Positions 33,875 through 45,944 of a DNA stretch of 64,000 nucleotides are shown in pieces; the stretch's first letter is position 1, and each line of letters begins with the position of its first letter. Made by a program: the position numbers and the translations under genes. The stretch covers positions 75,248,858 to 75,312,857 of the forward strand of contig OY757010.1 in assembly GCA_963580285.1 (NCBI GenBank). The letters are read 5' to 3'. Source of the DNA: Lucinisca nassula (Eukaryota; Mollusca; Bivalvia; Lucinida; Lucinidae). The notes under the pieces are model-generated. The model was not told the origin of the DNA, ran no database searches, and saw only the letters and a program-made list of their open reading frames with translations.

Positions 33875-35213
33875 AACGTCGTCGTTGTGTGACGGCTCCA
33901 CTATATGTTAACACGCTTAAGCAGGAGCTTGGTAGTACTAAGGCCTATGAACTTCAGCCTTTAGTTGAAGAGAGAGCTATAGTAGATAAACATGTTTGTC
34001 ATTCAGCCACCAAGTTTGCTGTGTGTGTTACCGAAGGCCAAGACAAGCTTCCTACGCTATACTGGTTACCAAAACTTCATAAAAAACCTTACAAAGCACG
34101 GTTTAATACAAATTCTAGCTCTTGCACTACCACTGAACTTTCTAAATTATTAAACTTCCTGTCTAACTGCTATTAAAACGCATGTTGGTTTAAACAGTAT
34201 TTATTTCAAACATTTACATGCAAAATATAAAGTACAAAACAATATCATAGAATTCAGGATCTGACAGTAAGCAAAAATGCTTGTCTAGAAGTCATCTCCT
34301 GTGACGCTTGTCGTAAAATCATTCTTCGATATAAAAAGATTGGGTACAAAATGGATGTTAATTGACAGACTGCATGCATGGTAGTTAACCCAATCACGGT
34401 TGGCAACTTTGCTTCCCTCTTTAATTGCATGCCGGTGGGTCAGGCCTCAGATTCTATGACGGCTCCAACGTAAAGGCTCATTGAGAATTAGAGAGATCTA
34501 ATTCAAGGTAATGTTGGTTGGTGCCTGATGCTCTGTCTCTGGTCGGGCCCATCGGAGTCTAACTGTTGGTTTTCTTTTGCTCCAGCATTTCAGTGGTTTC
34601 TTGCTGTCGAGTCCTCACCGTTGTCTCACCTCTGTGGTTCTTTAATTTTTTGTGTTCACGGAGATGTTACACTGATGAGTTAGGAGGCCTTCATGCGGAC
34701 TGAACAAATTATTTGTCTAAATCGCGACGGAAGTAAGGGCGAGGATTGTGGCCACGTAAAATCGATTTAAGCCCCCCCCCCCCCCCCAGTGGAAATCTTT
34801 CCACTGACCGTTCCAAGGCGGCTCTTCTGTGGCGGTTTATTTATGGTGTTGTTTGTTACTTACTGTGTGTATCACTTGTGTCTTTTTATTTTGGATGGTC
34901 ATATGGCCATTTTGTGGGAAAGTAACTGTCCTTATGGCCTTTCCACTGACCGTTCCAAGGCGGCTCTTCTGTGGCGGTTTATTTATGGTGTTGTTTGTTA
35001 CTTACTGTGTGTATCACTTGTGTCTTTTTATTTTGGATGGTCATATGGCCATTTTGTGGGAAAGTAACTGTCCTTATGGCCTTCCTTTGCTTAGGTTTCC
35101 ATTATGGTCTGGTCGCTTAATGTTTGTGTTTCTTTCCCTTTGGTGTCTTTGATGGGTGGAGTAAGTTAATTGTATCGATTCCTGATCTTTGTTTTACTTC
35201 TACTTTTTATACA
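33875..35213 (+). pseudogene. Penelope-like element, internally deleted
   Basis: An open frame (33889-34176, 95 codons) encodes LPTLYWLPKLHKKPYKARF, the fingers-proximal wording of Penelope-like reverse transcriptases, then stops. The catalytic core is missing: the sequence resumes near 34300 with the same RKIILRYKKIGYK-type coding end as at 17.3 kb, again terminated, and continues into the shared 3' UTR (34430-35213). A 142-bp tandem duplication at 34798-35081 lies in that UTR, beside a C16 run (34772-34788). Confidence 0.78.
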
Positions 35214-35217
35214 TATG

Positions 35218-35325
35218 CGGTTAACCAGTACAGTACACATTGTTTCGCCAGAAACCGACAACTGCCCTTCTTGAATGAGCGGAAGAGAGAGAATGACCGT
35301 AGAAAAGATTTCATAACCAATCACC
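35218..35325 (-). repeat. SINE-B fragment
   Basis: Body segment only (ACCAGTACAGTACACATTG ... CGGAAGAGAGAGAATGACCG). Abuts the end of the Penelope copy. Confidence 0.75.
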
Positions 35326-35409
35326 ATATATGTCTCTGTATGTTTACTGTTTATATCATTTTAATACGAAATATTTTAGTACACATCACGATAACAGACC
35401 CATATGCAA

Positions 35410-35664
35410 TCATTCATACCTAAAACGGTTATTTCCTGATAAAAATACATGTATGTGATAATCTTCCTTTTATACTCCTTTAACGTGCCGGTTCTCATTA
35501 GAATCGTCTCACTAAGGTAGTTAGTAATGAGTACCAACATTCTACATGGGACGTCTAGGAATAGATTAAGGAAAAATGTATACATGTACCTTGTAAACTC
35601 CAGTGTGCATGTAAAGTGGGGAATAGTGGGTTCTTCATTAAATGGGCTTTATTAACACGTTGAT
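35410..35664 (+). repeat. Decayed MITE-P2 copy
   Basis: Palindrome arms are recognisable but mismatched (CTCATTAGAATCGTCTC / TAGTAATGAGTACC). Right end TTCATTAAATGGGC. Confidence 0.6.
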
Positions 35665-35992
35665 GCACTACCTGTTTGCTCCAACTGGGAATATTAATTA
35701 GTTAGGGGTGGGTGAGGGGTCGGGGAAGGAGACTTGGTAGCGCAAATAATGATTGTTCATAAATACGTGCGAATGCAAAGTAGCATTTCCTTTATCACAC
35801 GCCTGCATGAAGCATGGCGCGATATACATGTAGGTGTCTGGTTTTTCGTCCGTTTGTCCGCGACATAGACCTAGCCTGCGTTGGAACTATTGTGTTCCTC
35901 GGAAACTAGTCACTAACATTACATTCTAAGCACCGCTTGCTGTACCAATTTGACAGTTTGTAATCATAAATAATTGAGGCAAATCTGAGCTT

Positions 35993-36238
35993 TTGTTTTG
36001 TTTTTGTTTGATTTGAGGTTTAACGTTCCCGTCAACACTATAAAGGTCATTTTGGAGAAGTTGCTTCCAATTTTATGGGACTTTACCCGACACTGAGATG
36101 AAATGAAATCTCAAGCCCTGCCGTCCAATGGGTTTATAGGCATGGATGGTCCGACTCACAGCCCTTTGCCTGGGCATGCTTAGATCCTCTAAGCGGTTTA
36201 CCAGTACTCGTGTGCGGGTCGGTTTCAGCTCTGCGAGG
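35993..36238 (-). repeat. SINE-A copy 20, end missing
   Basis: Stops at GGTTTCAGCTCTGCG. A short deletion joins CAATG to GGTTTATAGG. Confidence 0.86.
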
Positions 36239-37374
36239 CACGCAGCAACGTCCCATTTTCGGAATTCTAGTAGTGTTAATAGCCAAGCGCAGCAGAAAGC
36301 AAACTTCAACCAAGCCTTTTTAGAAAAAAAAATAACAAAATTTATTTACAAACTATTTTAACCTATTATTATTACTGTAATGAAGTACGAAAGAAACAAA
36401 TTCTTAGCACGGTTTTTAAATATGATTGAAATTATTTTGTCCGATCCCACGGTATGCACACTAAGTCTTAAACGAATAATAATCCACAAGTAATCCAACA
36501 CAGAATTTAGAATGAAACTTCCTTTTAATACCCAAACTTAAAAAAGCCAAAACTCTCTCTTCATATAAACTAATTGGACTTTCCAGAATGCTGTGGAATG
36601 AAAATTAGCTCATAAGCTAAAATAATATGATCTGGAATGTTCTCGACTATTTCTCTCACTTTTGCAGTTACAAGATAGGTCATCGGCTCATGGAAGAAAC
36701 ATCTTTCTTAAATGACCACGTGACAGCTTTCTTCTATGAGCACATGATCAGACTCATTTGCATATCGGCATAGTGTTCTCCGAGTGACAATCACGAAACG
36801 GCTATTTCAAACATTTTGTCAAAGACAGATTCAAGTGCTAGATACCTTGCTGCTATCAACACCAAGCTCCAGAGATCTAAATCCGTTACACTGTCAATCT
36901 GTTCAGCCATATTCCAGAGACGTTCGCCCGCATCGTGAGGGGTCACAATGACAATCATGTCTCCGGAAGTAAAAATTCAGCCAAAACTAGTTGAAGGCAG
37001 GTTCACCTGCAGTACCATGAGTAATTGCAACATGAAGAACAACTTCAGTCTCTATAGTGCACAAATTAATCCAAAAACGGTGAAAAATTATCATCCGTGA
37101 CTTTAATTCTGACAGTTTGAAAATAAAATTACGCTTCACTTTAGTGACGCGTTTACCGAGTTCCGCCGCAGTTAAAATAGTTTCCTAAATTAGAGTGCTT
37201 ATTTTTTATTTGAAGTATATTTTTGTCAAAATTCAATTAACTGCACAGTTTGAAAGATAATTTCAAGACAATACATTATTCATTTTTTTTGTCTGTTTAC
37301 TTATTTGTTTACACTTTGGGTTTTCCTACGCTGATGACCTAAGCTCTGGGTGCGCAACCTTCGATGCCATTTTT
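36239..37374. other. No gene seen
   Basis: The longest stretch here without a recognised repeat. No ORF above background, no RNA fold noticed. Confidence 0.45.
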
Positions 37375-37996
37375 AAATGTAAATAGAGGATCGTACATGA
37401 GTGTTCATGTATTATTTTTATTAAACGAGTTGAGGAAAAGGGATAAAATGAGAAGCTTGCCGAGCATTTTATTCCTTTTCCTCAACGAGTTTAATAAATT
37501 GTTGATATAGAGGATCTTACACGAGTGCTCATGTATCATTGAATTTATTAAACGAGTTGAGGAAACGGGATAAAATGCGAGGCTTTGCCGAGCATTTTAT
37601 TCCTTTTCCTCAACGAGTTTAATAAATTGTTGATATGGGGGATCTTACATGAGTGCTCATATATTATTGAATTTATTAAACGAGTTGAGGAAAATGGATA
37701 AAATGAGAGGCTTTGCCGAGCATTAAATCCCTTTTCCTCAACGAGTTTAATAAATTCAATAATTCATGAGCACGAATGCAAAATTCTATTTATCATATGA
37801 AATTTAGAACGCATTTTATTCACGACTGTTTACAAAAATGTCAATATTCCGCCATTAGTAAACGCGATGTCGTAAAGGACGTCGTACATGTAACGTTACG
37901 GGACGTATCTAGCTTATTTGCATATTTAATCAACTATTGGATTATCGAAAATATTACATGGCGTTTTTACATTCTCAGACGCAACGTCATAATAAC

Positions 37997-38030
<34 letters not shown>

Positions 38031-38035
38031 CATTC
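37375..38035 (-). repeat. Tandem palindromes plus dispersed-repeat body
   Basis: Three ~119-bp tandem units (37415-37760). Each is itself an inverted repeat: TTTATTAAACGAGTTGAGGA ... ATAAAATG and, inverted, CATTTTATCC ... CTCAACGAGTTTAATAAA, with a GAGGCTTTGCCGAGC tip. The body 37780-37995 matches the reverse complement of 9480-9612. It ends in an (AAT)n run (38001-38029). Confidence 0.82.
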
Positions 38036-38221
38036 ACAGTTGTGCAAGTGGTACGGTGGTGATTTTGCCGGTACATACTCAAGATGTACTTATCATAGGC
38101 GGTCTCTTTCGCTGTGCCGATTTTGAAGCCGAAAATGCATGGATTAAAAGTTATTTTTTCCCCTTCAGTTGCTTTCTCCTTGGTACTCGCTTTTGGCCAA
38201 AAAAGTGGGAGAAAAATAATC

Positions 38222-38337
38222 CACCATGTGTCTGTTTATGTAGGACATGGAAATCTCACCCTCGAGGTCTGAATTTCAACCAGGAAATTCAGACCCCTTG
38301 GGTGAGATTTCCCTATCCTACATAAACAGCTATGATG
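38222..38337. repeat. Foldback of ~50-bp arms
   Basis: CTGTTTATGTAGGACATGG and AAATCTCACCC...GGTCTGAATTTC pair with GAAATTCAGACC...GGGTGAGATTT and CCTACATAAACAGC around AACCAG. A few mismatches. Confidence 0.83.
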
Positions 38338-39145
38338 GATTCTTATAGTCTTAATCCCCTTTTCTTGTAAACAAAATGCTTACCAACTAAAATCATATGT
38401 GACTAAAAGTTGAGAATCAGAAAATAATTCTTATACATAACACTATACCCAGCAAGCAAACGTCGATAGGGCAACGTCAAATCAACGTCGGTGGAAGGTC
38501 ACGACATTGTACCGACTTTGATGTGACGATGCATGAACGTTATGACGTCACAATTACGGCATGTGCCTGCAGGGTAGCATATTTTGGTAAACCACTTCAA
38601 TATTGAAAAATGAGGGCCCTTTATTTTCATTGCGATTTGATTACATGTATCTTGTGTGCGGTTTGACGTAAATTAAATTGGCGAGTGAAATTCACGCGAA
38701 CAACAGCAGTTAAAGGCCAGCAGTATTTATAACTTTGCGTGAATTACTGGCGGTTAGAGTAATATTTTGACTTCACATTGAGTCCTGAAAGTGTATAGCA
38801 AACAATACTACATGTATTGTTTTCTGACACGTAATGTCCGTAAATTTATCCTATATTGGATTGTATCCTTACGGGGACATCTAGTTATTACAGTTTGTCA
38901 AGCGATGGAGTGCAATAACTTAAATGTACCACATAGCATGAATATAGCAGTGCCTATTCTAGCACAATATATCATATAGCAAACCAAGTACACGCCCACC
39001 GAATAATTTTTCTCTCAGCTTCAAAGAAGTCGGTTCTGCCTTCTATCAATTCGCCCGTTATAAAATCATATCAACCAAGACATGAGTCCAATCCAGATTC
39101 TATAGTCACAGCGGTAAGAAAAGAGCGGCTGTTTTCAATAAACAA
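38338..39145. other. No gene seen
   Basis: Contains an ACGTCG/CAACGTC-rich short repeat at 38459-38560. Otherwise nothing recognised. Confidence 0.45.
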
Positions 39146-39148
39146 AAC

Positions 39149-39450
39149 GGCCCCCGCCCATTTGGGCTTGAAGAAATAAATGGGCTGCATGATGCTTCCA
39201 TGCAGAGCTGAATCCAACCGCACACGACTACTGGTAAACCGCTTAGAGGATCTAAGCCTGCCCAGGCAAAGCGGTGCGAGTCGGAGCGTCCATGCTTATA
39301 AACCCTATTGGTTTCATTGGGCGGCAGAGCTTGAGATGTCATTTCATCTCAATGTCGGGTAAAAGTCCCACAAAATTGGAAGCAACGTCTCCAAAATGAC
39401 CTATATAGTGTTGACCGGAACGTTAAACATCAAATCAACCAAACAAAAAA
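39149..39450 (+). repeat. SINE-A copy 21
   Basis: Full length, from GGCCCCCGCCCATTTGGGC to CATCAAATCAACCAAACAAA. Close to the most common sequence type. Confidence 0.9.
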
Positions 39451-39856
39451 TCAATAAACAACCGTTACAATTAGTTATAGTCACGTGAGCATCAACAACG
39501 AAAAGCAACATTGCTTGGTAATTTAGGGTCGAAGGCCTCCGCCCGACATACCATTAAAACGCGAACTGTAACAGAACCCTGAAGGTGTATTAAACACCGC
39601 ATCCAAAAATGTCATCTTCTTGCAATCTTTTCAAACATTTTTTTTTTGCATGCAGGCAAACAGTAAGGAGCAGTCTGATCTGCGTCCACACTGTTTGCAA
39701 GAATGACTTTTAAGGTAAACAGCAGACTACAACGCAGGCGCCTCGTTTGGCAACAAAAGTTAAAATGACATCGTTTGTTTTCTTTAATGGGAATGGGAAC
39801 ATCTTCAAGGGAAGCAACTCCTGCAAAAGTATTTTTGTCTCCCATGTCAATAGGGG

Positions 39857-39915
39857 TCAACTCTTAAAGAAAAGAATTTGCTCTAGAGAAGCAAATTCTT
39901 TCCTTTAAGAGTAGA
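39857..39915. repeat. Short palindrome
   Basis: AACTCTTAAAGAAAAGAATTTGC and GCAAATTCTTTCCTTTAAGAG, about 22-bp arms around TCTAGAGAA. A looser copy is at 63108-63165. Nearby, 40020-40108 is repeated at 40455-40532 on the other side of SINE-A copy 22. Confidence 0.75.
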
Positions 39916-40111
39916 CCTCTTTTCAGTGGGACAGGGCTTATACTAAAGTGAACAGGAAGTCCCGAAAATTGTCTCTCTTTGTAAAATGGCGGAAAAATTT
40001 GCCAGGTGTTCCCATTTCCCATAAAACTGCGACCCAAGCAACAATTGCCATGGAACTCATAGTTCACCAAATAGTTGTTATGTCATTGCTGTGCAACCAT
40101 GCCGCTTAGCG

Positions 40112-40400
40112 CGGCCCCCGCCCATCGGGGCTTGAAGAATGATGCTTCCACGCAGAGCTGAAAACGACACGCACACGAGTACTGGTAAACCGCTTGGAGG
40201 ATCTAAGCCTGCCCAGGCAAAGCGGTGCGAGTCGGCCCGTCCATGCTTATAAACCCTATTGGTTTCATTGGGAGACAGGGCTTGAGATGTCATTTCATCT
40301 CAATGTCGGGTAAAATTCCAACAAAAGCAACGGCTCCATAATGACCTTTACAGTGTTGACGGGGACGTTAAACTTCAAATCAAACAAACAAACAAACAAA
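40112..40400 (+). repeat. SINE-A copy 22
   Basis: Intact 5' end (GGCCCCCGCCCATCGGGGC) but a short loss joins GAAGAA to TGATGCTTCC. Long CAAA tail of four units. Confidence 0.9.
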
Positions 40401-40535
40401 CTCACCTTACCTCGTTTGGCAACAAACGTTATAATGACATCGTTTGTTTTCTTTAAAACTGCGACCCAAGCAAGAATTGCCATGGAATTAATAGTTCAAC
40501 AAATAGGTGTTATGGCATTGCTATGCAACCATGTC

Positions 40536-40813
40536 CATTACGATAACACACCCGTGCGATATAGGCAATTTTTACATCTCCAAAATGGCCACTTTTCTGA
40601 CGCAAACTTGTGAATTTTTTCTTATTTATACTGCAAACATAGGTTGTGGGTACTCGTTAGAACCGCCTCATTGAGGCGGTTCTAACGAGTACCCACAACC
40701 TATGTCTTGGAGCAGAAATAAGAAAACTTTTGTTTACCCCCGCAAATCCCAGTTTTCTCAATATAAAGTGGGGTGTAAGGGGGTGTTCATTGCATGGACT
40801 TGTTCACGTGATA
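40536..40813 (+). mobile_element. MITE-P2 copy
   Basis: Left end CATTACGATAACACACCCGT, right end GTGTTCATTGCATGGACTTG. The palindrome spans about 40636-40706 and its 33-base arms are perfect. Confidence 0.8.
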
Positions 40814-41283
40814 TCGCTTAGCCTTTACCACTCTCTGGGCTAATTCAGCAGACAATAATTTGTTGATATTTATCTTATTTTTTTCTGAAAACAGGACTTG
40901 TCATAGCATGAAAATTGTCTCCATAGGAGAAAACAGGAATTGCCACCTCGTGTAAATTGGCTCCATAGGAGACAATTTGCATAAAATGTCAAATCCTGTT
41001 TGCCGGGGAAAAAATAAGAAAAATGTTTCAAAATGTCTTCTTGTGACAAAACACCCAACATGCTGAGCGTTAATCTGACATTTCCGGGGGAGGCTACTGT
41101 TGTCTCGAAACGATTTATTTCCCTTGTCACAGTGAGCTTTTTAAAGGCGATGGCGCCCCATAGTGATTAGAAGAGAGTGAATTTTGTCTTACTGCAAAAT
41201 GCCGATTTTGTTCAGGAAATCCAAAACGGGTAATTGGCAAACAGTGCAGATCCTTCTGTGCCGCTTATCTGGGCCTACGCTGT

Positions 41284-41585
41284 TTATTTGTTTGTTTGAT
41301 TTGAGGTTTAACGTCCCCGTCAACACTGTAAAGGTCATTTTGGAGACGTTGCTTCCAATTTTGTGCGACTTTTACCCGACATTGAGATGAAATGACATCT
41401 CAAGCCCTGTCGCCCAATGAAACCAATAGGGTTTATTAGCATGGACGGTCCGCCTCGCACCGCGGTTCCTGGACAGGCTTAGATCCTTTAAGCGGTTTAC
41501 CAGTACTAGTGTGCGGGCCGAATTCAGCTCTGCGTGGAAGAATCATGCAGCCCATATATTTCTTCAAGCCCCTATGGGCGGGGGC
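41284..41585 (-). repeat. SINE-A copy 23
   Basis: Full length, CCTATGGGCGGGGGC type. Flanks GGCCTACGCT and GGCCTACACT are a likely target duplication. Confidence 0.9.
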
Positions 41586-41607
41586 GAAGGCCTACACTTT
41601 GTGCAAA

Positions 41608-42255
41608 TAGTTTACTATTTTTCGAAATAAATTTTGAAGAAAATACAACCTTGCATCCCTAAATTTTAAAATGATCTTGTGCTTACATAAGGTAGCAGAT
41701 TCCATTCAGGACAAAATGGGTTAATTTCTTTGTTTGATTTGAGGTTTAACTTCCCCGTCAACACTTTATAGGTAATTTTGGAGCCGTTGCTTCCAATTTT
41801 GTGGGACTTATACCCGACATTGAGATGAAATGACATCTGAAGCCCTGCCGCCGAATGAAACCAATAGGGTTTATAAGCATGGATGGTCCGACTCGCACCG
41901 CAATGTCTGGTCAGGCTTAGATCCTCTAAGCGGTTTACCAGTACTCGTGTGCGGGTCGGTTTCAGCTCTGCGTGGAAGCATCATGCAGCCATCTATTTCT
42001 TCAAGCCCCGATGGGCGGGGGCCATCAAAATTGGTTAAAGGTACTCAGTTTTAGAAAACATAGCAGAGTTCAACTATATTCGCTCTGGTTAAGAATGTCA
42101 ATATCAATAAAACTGTTATTTTGGTGATAGAAAATAACTTAACTCATTTCTTTGACGACCTAAAACTGGATGGTGCTTTTTAGGGCATTCACAATCGAAC
42201 GAGTAGGATTTTAAGGACAGACCGATCTAAAAATTGTGGGTGAGGTTAAACAGTA
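41608..42255. repeat. Segmental duplicate, left copy (contains SINE-A copy 24)
   Basis: Shares a long stretch with 42646-42960: landmarks GCATCCCTAAATTTT, TAGCAGATTCCAT, AGAAAATAACTTA, TTTCTTTGACGAC, GAACGAGTAGGATTTTAAGGA. The right copy lacks the SINE, so the pair forms an approximate filled/empty site. Confidence 0.8.
41730..42023 (-). repeat. SINE-A copy 24
   Basis: Full length, GATGGGCGGGGGC type, inside the left copy of the 41.6/42.6 kb duplication. Confidence 0.9.
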
Positions 42256-42339
42256 CAGGTCTAAATCAAATGCCGACTTCTGTGGCGTCTGATCGGGGCA
42301 TACGTTGTTTGCAAACATTTTAGCTATTTCCCAAATATG

Positions 42340-42641
42340 GCCCTCGCCCATAGGGGCTTGAAGAAATATATCATTTGCACGATGCTTCCACGCAGAGCTA
42401 AATCCGACCCGCACACGAGTACTGGTAAACCGCTTAGAGGATCTAAGCCTGCCGAGGCAAAGCGGTGCGAGTCGGACTGTCCATGCTTATAAACCCTATT
42501 GGTTTCATCGGGAGACAGGGCTTGAGATGTCATTTTATCTCAACATTGGGTAAAAGTCCAACAAAATTCTCCAAAATGTCTCCAAAATGACCTTTACAGT
42601 GTTGAAGGGGATGTTAAACCTCAAATCAAACAAACAAACAA
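42340..42641 (+). repeat. SINE-A copy 25
   Basis: Full length with a small tandem CTCCAAAATGT slip near 42565. Flanks ATTTCCCAAA on both sides, which also mark the start of the right segmental duplicate. Confidence 0.9.
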
Positions 42642-42645
42642 ATTT

Positions 42646-42960
42646 CCCAAACAGACTTTGAAGAAAACACAACCTGGCATCCCTAAATTTTGAAATGATC
42701 TTATGCTTATTTAGGTAGCAGATTCCATGGTTTTAGAATGTGCAGCAGAGTTCAGTTATATTAACTTTGGTTAAGAATACACACATGTCATGTTATGGGT
42801 GTTTCTATCTTTTGGTTATAGAAAATAACTTATAGAATTTCTTTGACGACATAAAACTGGCTTGTGCTTTTTAGGGCATGCACAGTCGAACGAGTAGGAT
42901 TTTAAGGAGAGACCAAAATAATAATAGCGGGTGAGGATAAAACTGGTGTCTACCGCGGTA
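42646..42960. repeat. Segmental duplicate, right copy
   Basis: Counterpart of 41608-42255 without an internal SINE. Confidence 0.8.
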
Positions 42961-43600
42961 ATATGACGTTTCGTGCTGGAGACGTTTTGCCCCTCGGGAC
43001 GATTTATTATATGACGCAAGTGTTCCTATCCACGATAGGTAACAGAGAATCAAGTGACAACCATTTTATTGATACTTTGTTAATATACATATATAGGAGA
43101 TGGTGAAAGATGCCACTTAAGAAACTATTTGCAACAGATTCTGATGTTCTTGTAAAAATGGATATATCATTTATAAATTTATATAGCTTAAATACTTGCA
43201 AGATATGATAAAGAAATATAAACTTATTTGCTAAAATCGAAATTAATAACAACCACACCAACAATGAAAACTATTTTGGTGATCAAACAGTCCCTCAGTA
43301 CAAGCTGTAGTTAATGTCTTCTGTTAAGATTTCTGCTTTGGATCAAAGACAAGAATACCGTCAAGTGTACAAATCTTCTCAGTCACATTATCTAGTTTCG
43401 TCAAATTAGGCCTCATCAGTGACCCCCAATATATTCTAGCCCTATTTAAACTACTATATGCTTTAAGTCTAGTTTTTAAAATCTACTAACCAGATACAAA
43501 ATTTGCCTACCACTATCCGAAGATTACAAACCATTGCCCCATCAACACTGCCAGTCCTTTGATTAACCATGGATTCAGAAGCAGAGATGATAACTATATA

Positions 43601-43946
43601 CAGTTGAACTTCAATGGCTCGAACACCTTTGGGACCTCGAAAATCTGTTCGAGGCAGGGGTAGTTCGAGCCACTGAGGGAGATTGCCAGGAGGTATACGC
43701 TATACTTTTGGATATCTTTTCTGTGGTTTATAATGAAAATGTATGCTGTGTGTACTCATTAGAATCGCCTCATCGATGCGATTCTAATGAGTACACACAG
43801 CATACATTTGCAAGATAAAAGACAAAAATCTCCTTAATCATCCCCCACTATTTCTTCTGTAGAGGATTTCGTTAGGGGCTCAAGAATGGGTTCGACACAT
43901 CCATGGTAAACGAGCCAACGGTGTTCGAGCCATCGAAGTTCTACTG
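43601..43946 (+). mobile_element. MITE-P3 copy 3
   Basis: 346 bp, ends CAGTTGAACTTC and, inverted, CAGTAGAACTTC, flanked by TA. The central palindrome has one tip mismatch (CATCGATGCG). Confidence 0.88.
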
Positions 43947-44078
43947 TATTACAAACCATTGCCCCATCAGCACTGCCAGTCCTTTGATTTACCATGGATT
44001 CAGAAGCAGAGAGGATAACTATATAGATCCTGGTCAGCCAGCTGATCGGTCTCTACGCTATTTTCGAAAAAGGATATA

Positions 44079-44424
44079 CAGTAGAACTTCGATGGCTCGA
44101 ACATCGATGGCTCGTTTACCATGGATGAGTCGAACCCGCTCTTGAGTCCCTAGCGAAATCCTCTACATAAGAAATAGTGGGGGATAATTAAGGAGAGTTT
44201 AGTCTTTTATCTTGCAAATGTATGCTGTGTGTACTCATTAGAATCGCCTCATCGAGGCGATTCTAATGAGTACACACAGCATACATTTTCATTATAGAAC
44301 ACCGAAAAGATGCATAAAAGTATCTCGTTATGCCTCTTGACAGTAAGCTCAGTGGCTCGAACTACCCCTGTCTCGAACAGATTTTCGAGGTCCCAAAGGT
44401 GTTCGAGCCATTGAAGTTCGACTG
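44079..44424 (-). mobile_element. MITE-P3 copy 4
   Basis: 346 bp, opposite orientation to copy 3, flanked by TA. Palindrome at about 44217-44289 without visible mismatch. Confidence 0.88.
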
Positions 44425-44771
44425 TAGATCCTGATCAGCCAGCTGATCGGTCTCTACGCTGTTTTCGAAAAAGGATATATCAAGGTTCTGCATGTTGAGT
44501 ATAACGTAATTCAGATGTATGGCAGCAACTCGACCTAGTGATGTTTCTGCATTGCTCCTTTTACTCCAGTATATTTTATAGGATTATATATAAATGTAAA
44601 CGAATAGCCCATCAATGTTGCAGAGAAAATGCTTGAAGCCAGTCATTAGCTCTTATAGATGTTAGAAGAATATGTTATCGGATTTGGATGAGCTAGTAAA
44701 GAAATATATTGAATGACTAGTGGGCGGATAATTGAACTGGGGAACGGGAAATAAGTCTCAGGACATCTGTA

Positions 44772-45099
44772 CATTACAATCACACAGTCCTTGTACTAAA
44801 ATGGTCTCTAGAACGGGGGTGCCTTCGACCCAAACTTTCCGATGACATTTTTTGATATTTTTGTTTCTTATTTCTAGTATTGACAAAGATTGTAGGTACT
44901 CGTTAGAACCGCCTCATTAAGGCGGTTCTAACGAGTACCCACAATCTATATTTTTTTAGAAAATAAGAAAATCATGCATACCCCTATAAAATAAGAAAAT
45001 GAGAAAATAAGAAAATCATGCATACCCCTATAAATCCAATTTTTCTCCATATAGTGGGGAATAGAGGGGTGGTCATTACACGGATTTCTTAACCTGATG
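44772..45099 (+). mobile_element. MITE-P2 copy
   Basis: Left boundary uncertain (CATTACAATCACACAGTCC). Right end GGTGGTCATTACACGGAT. Palindrome 44885-44952 with tip CGCCTCATTAAGGCG. The AAAATAAGAAAATCATGCATACCCC segment (given only by landmarks AAGAAAATC and ATGCATACCCC) is tandemly duplicated at 44958-45030. Confidence 0.65.
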
Positions 45100-45944
45100 G
45101 TCATGCCATTTTCGTAAGACTTGGGTCAGTCTGCATATTCTGCTCATAGAAGTCGCTATTCACATGAACTTTATTCATACAACAATACGTTAACATGCCC
45201 ATATGAATTAGATTTTGTGGATGCGCACACACCTGGCAGGCAGCATTGCCACCGTCCCTTCCAGGCTTCCAGACTGACCAGTTTGTCAGGCAAGTACCGG
45301 AAAGAGCAGTTGGTCACTGAAGAAGACAAAACTTCTGGCCTACCGTAAAATACAAGAAAATTAAAATAAAAAATGAGTTCCTTTAAGAGCAATGAAAACA
45401 TTCATAAGAAAGAAGATGGGTCATACTACGTATGATTAGACCGCTCTGATTAGAAAATAACTTGGCAATAAAACTGATCTGGAAGAACCAGAAAGATCGG
45501 TTAGGCCCGGCAGTTTTCGGCATATCGGCCTGACATGGAAGTACCAGGAGGATCAATATAACATGAACTACCCAGAGGAATCAGTCTGAAAGCATTCCTG
45601 GCCTGGAAGCATATGGAAGACCAGTCTGATCCAAAGAGTTACTGTAAAACAGATCTAAGACGAAAATGTCACTATGGCCTGGTTTATTACGAGGGCCAGT
45701 CTCAGACGAAAACACAGCGTCCTTTCCTTCGAGAATCTAATGTTTGGAACAAAGCAAACTCACGATAAAATGGACCAGCCAAGGCTCATCAGGTCCTTTG
45801 CCCAACACATTCTGTAGACTCTGAAAAGACCCGGGGGAGTTTTATGCAAAATGTCATGCGTCTAGCCCTGTTGAATGCGTAAATGCATTTGGAAATCATA
45901 GCTCGCAGAAGGCTATAAGCTCCTTTCTTATGGCTCGGCTGATA
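45100..45944. other. No gene seen
   Basis: Nothing recognised, except that 45368-45390 shares 22 identical bases with an unusual patch in the 3' LTR at 59706-59727. Confidence 0.5.

Larger units (their letters stand above)
43524..44479. repeat. Paired tandem duplications with a MITE-P3 at each junction
   Basis: A 77-bp segment (43524-43600) is repeated at 43949-44025 with three differences. A 53-bp segment (44026-44078) is repeated at 44427-44479 with two. MITE-P3 copies 3 and 4 sit exactly between the members of each pair. Confidence 0.92.

Noticed and set aside
34789..35152. Overlapping ORFs with a repeated FYFGW/CVYHLCLF pattern suggesting a membrane protein
   Set aside because: They arise from the 142-bp tandem duplication in a Penelope 3' untranslated region.
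37381..37399. Exon-like ORFs around 37.7-38.3 kb
   Set aside because: Frames cross (AAT)n and a foldback, with no conserved wording.
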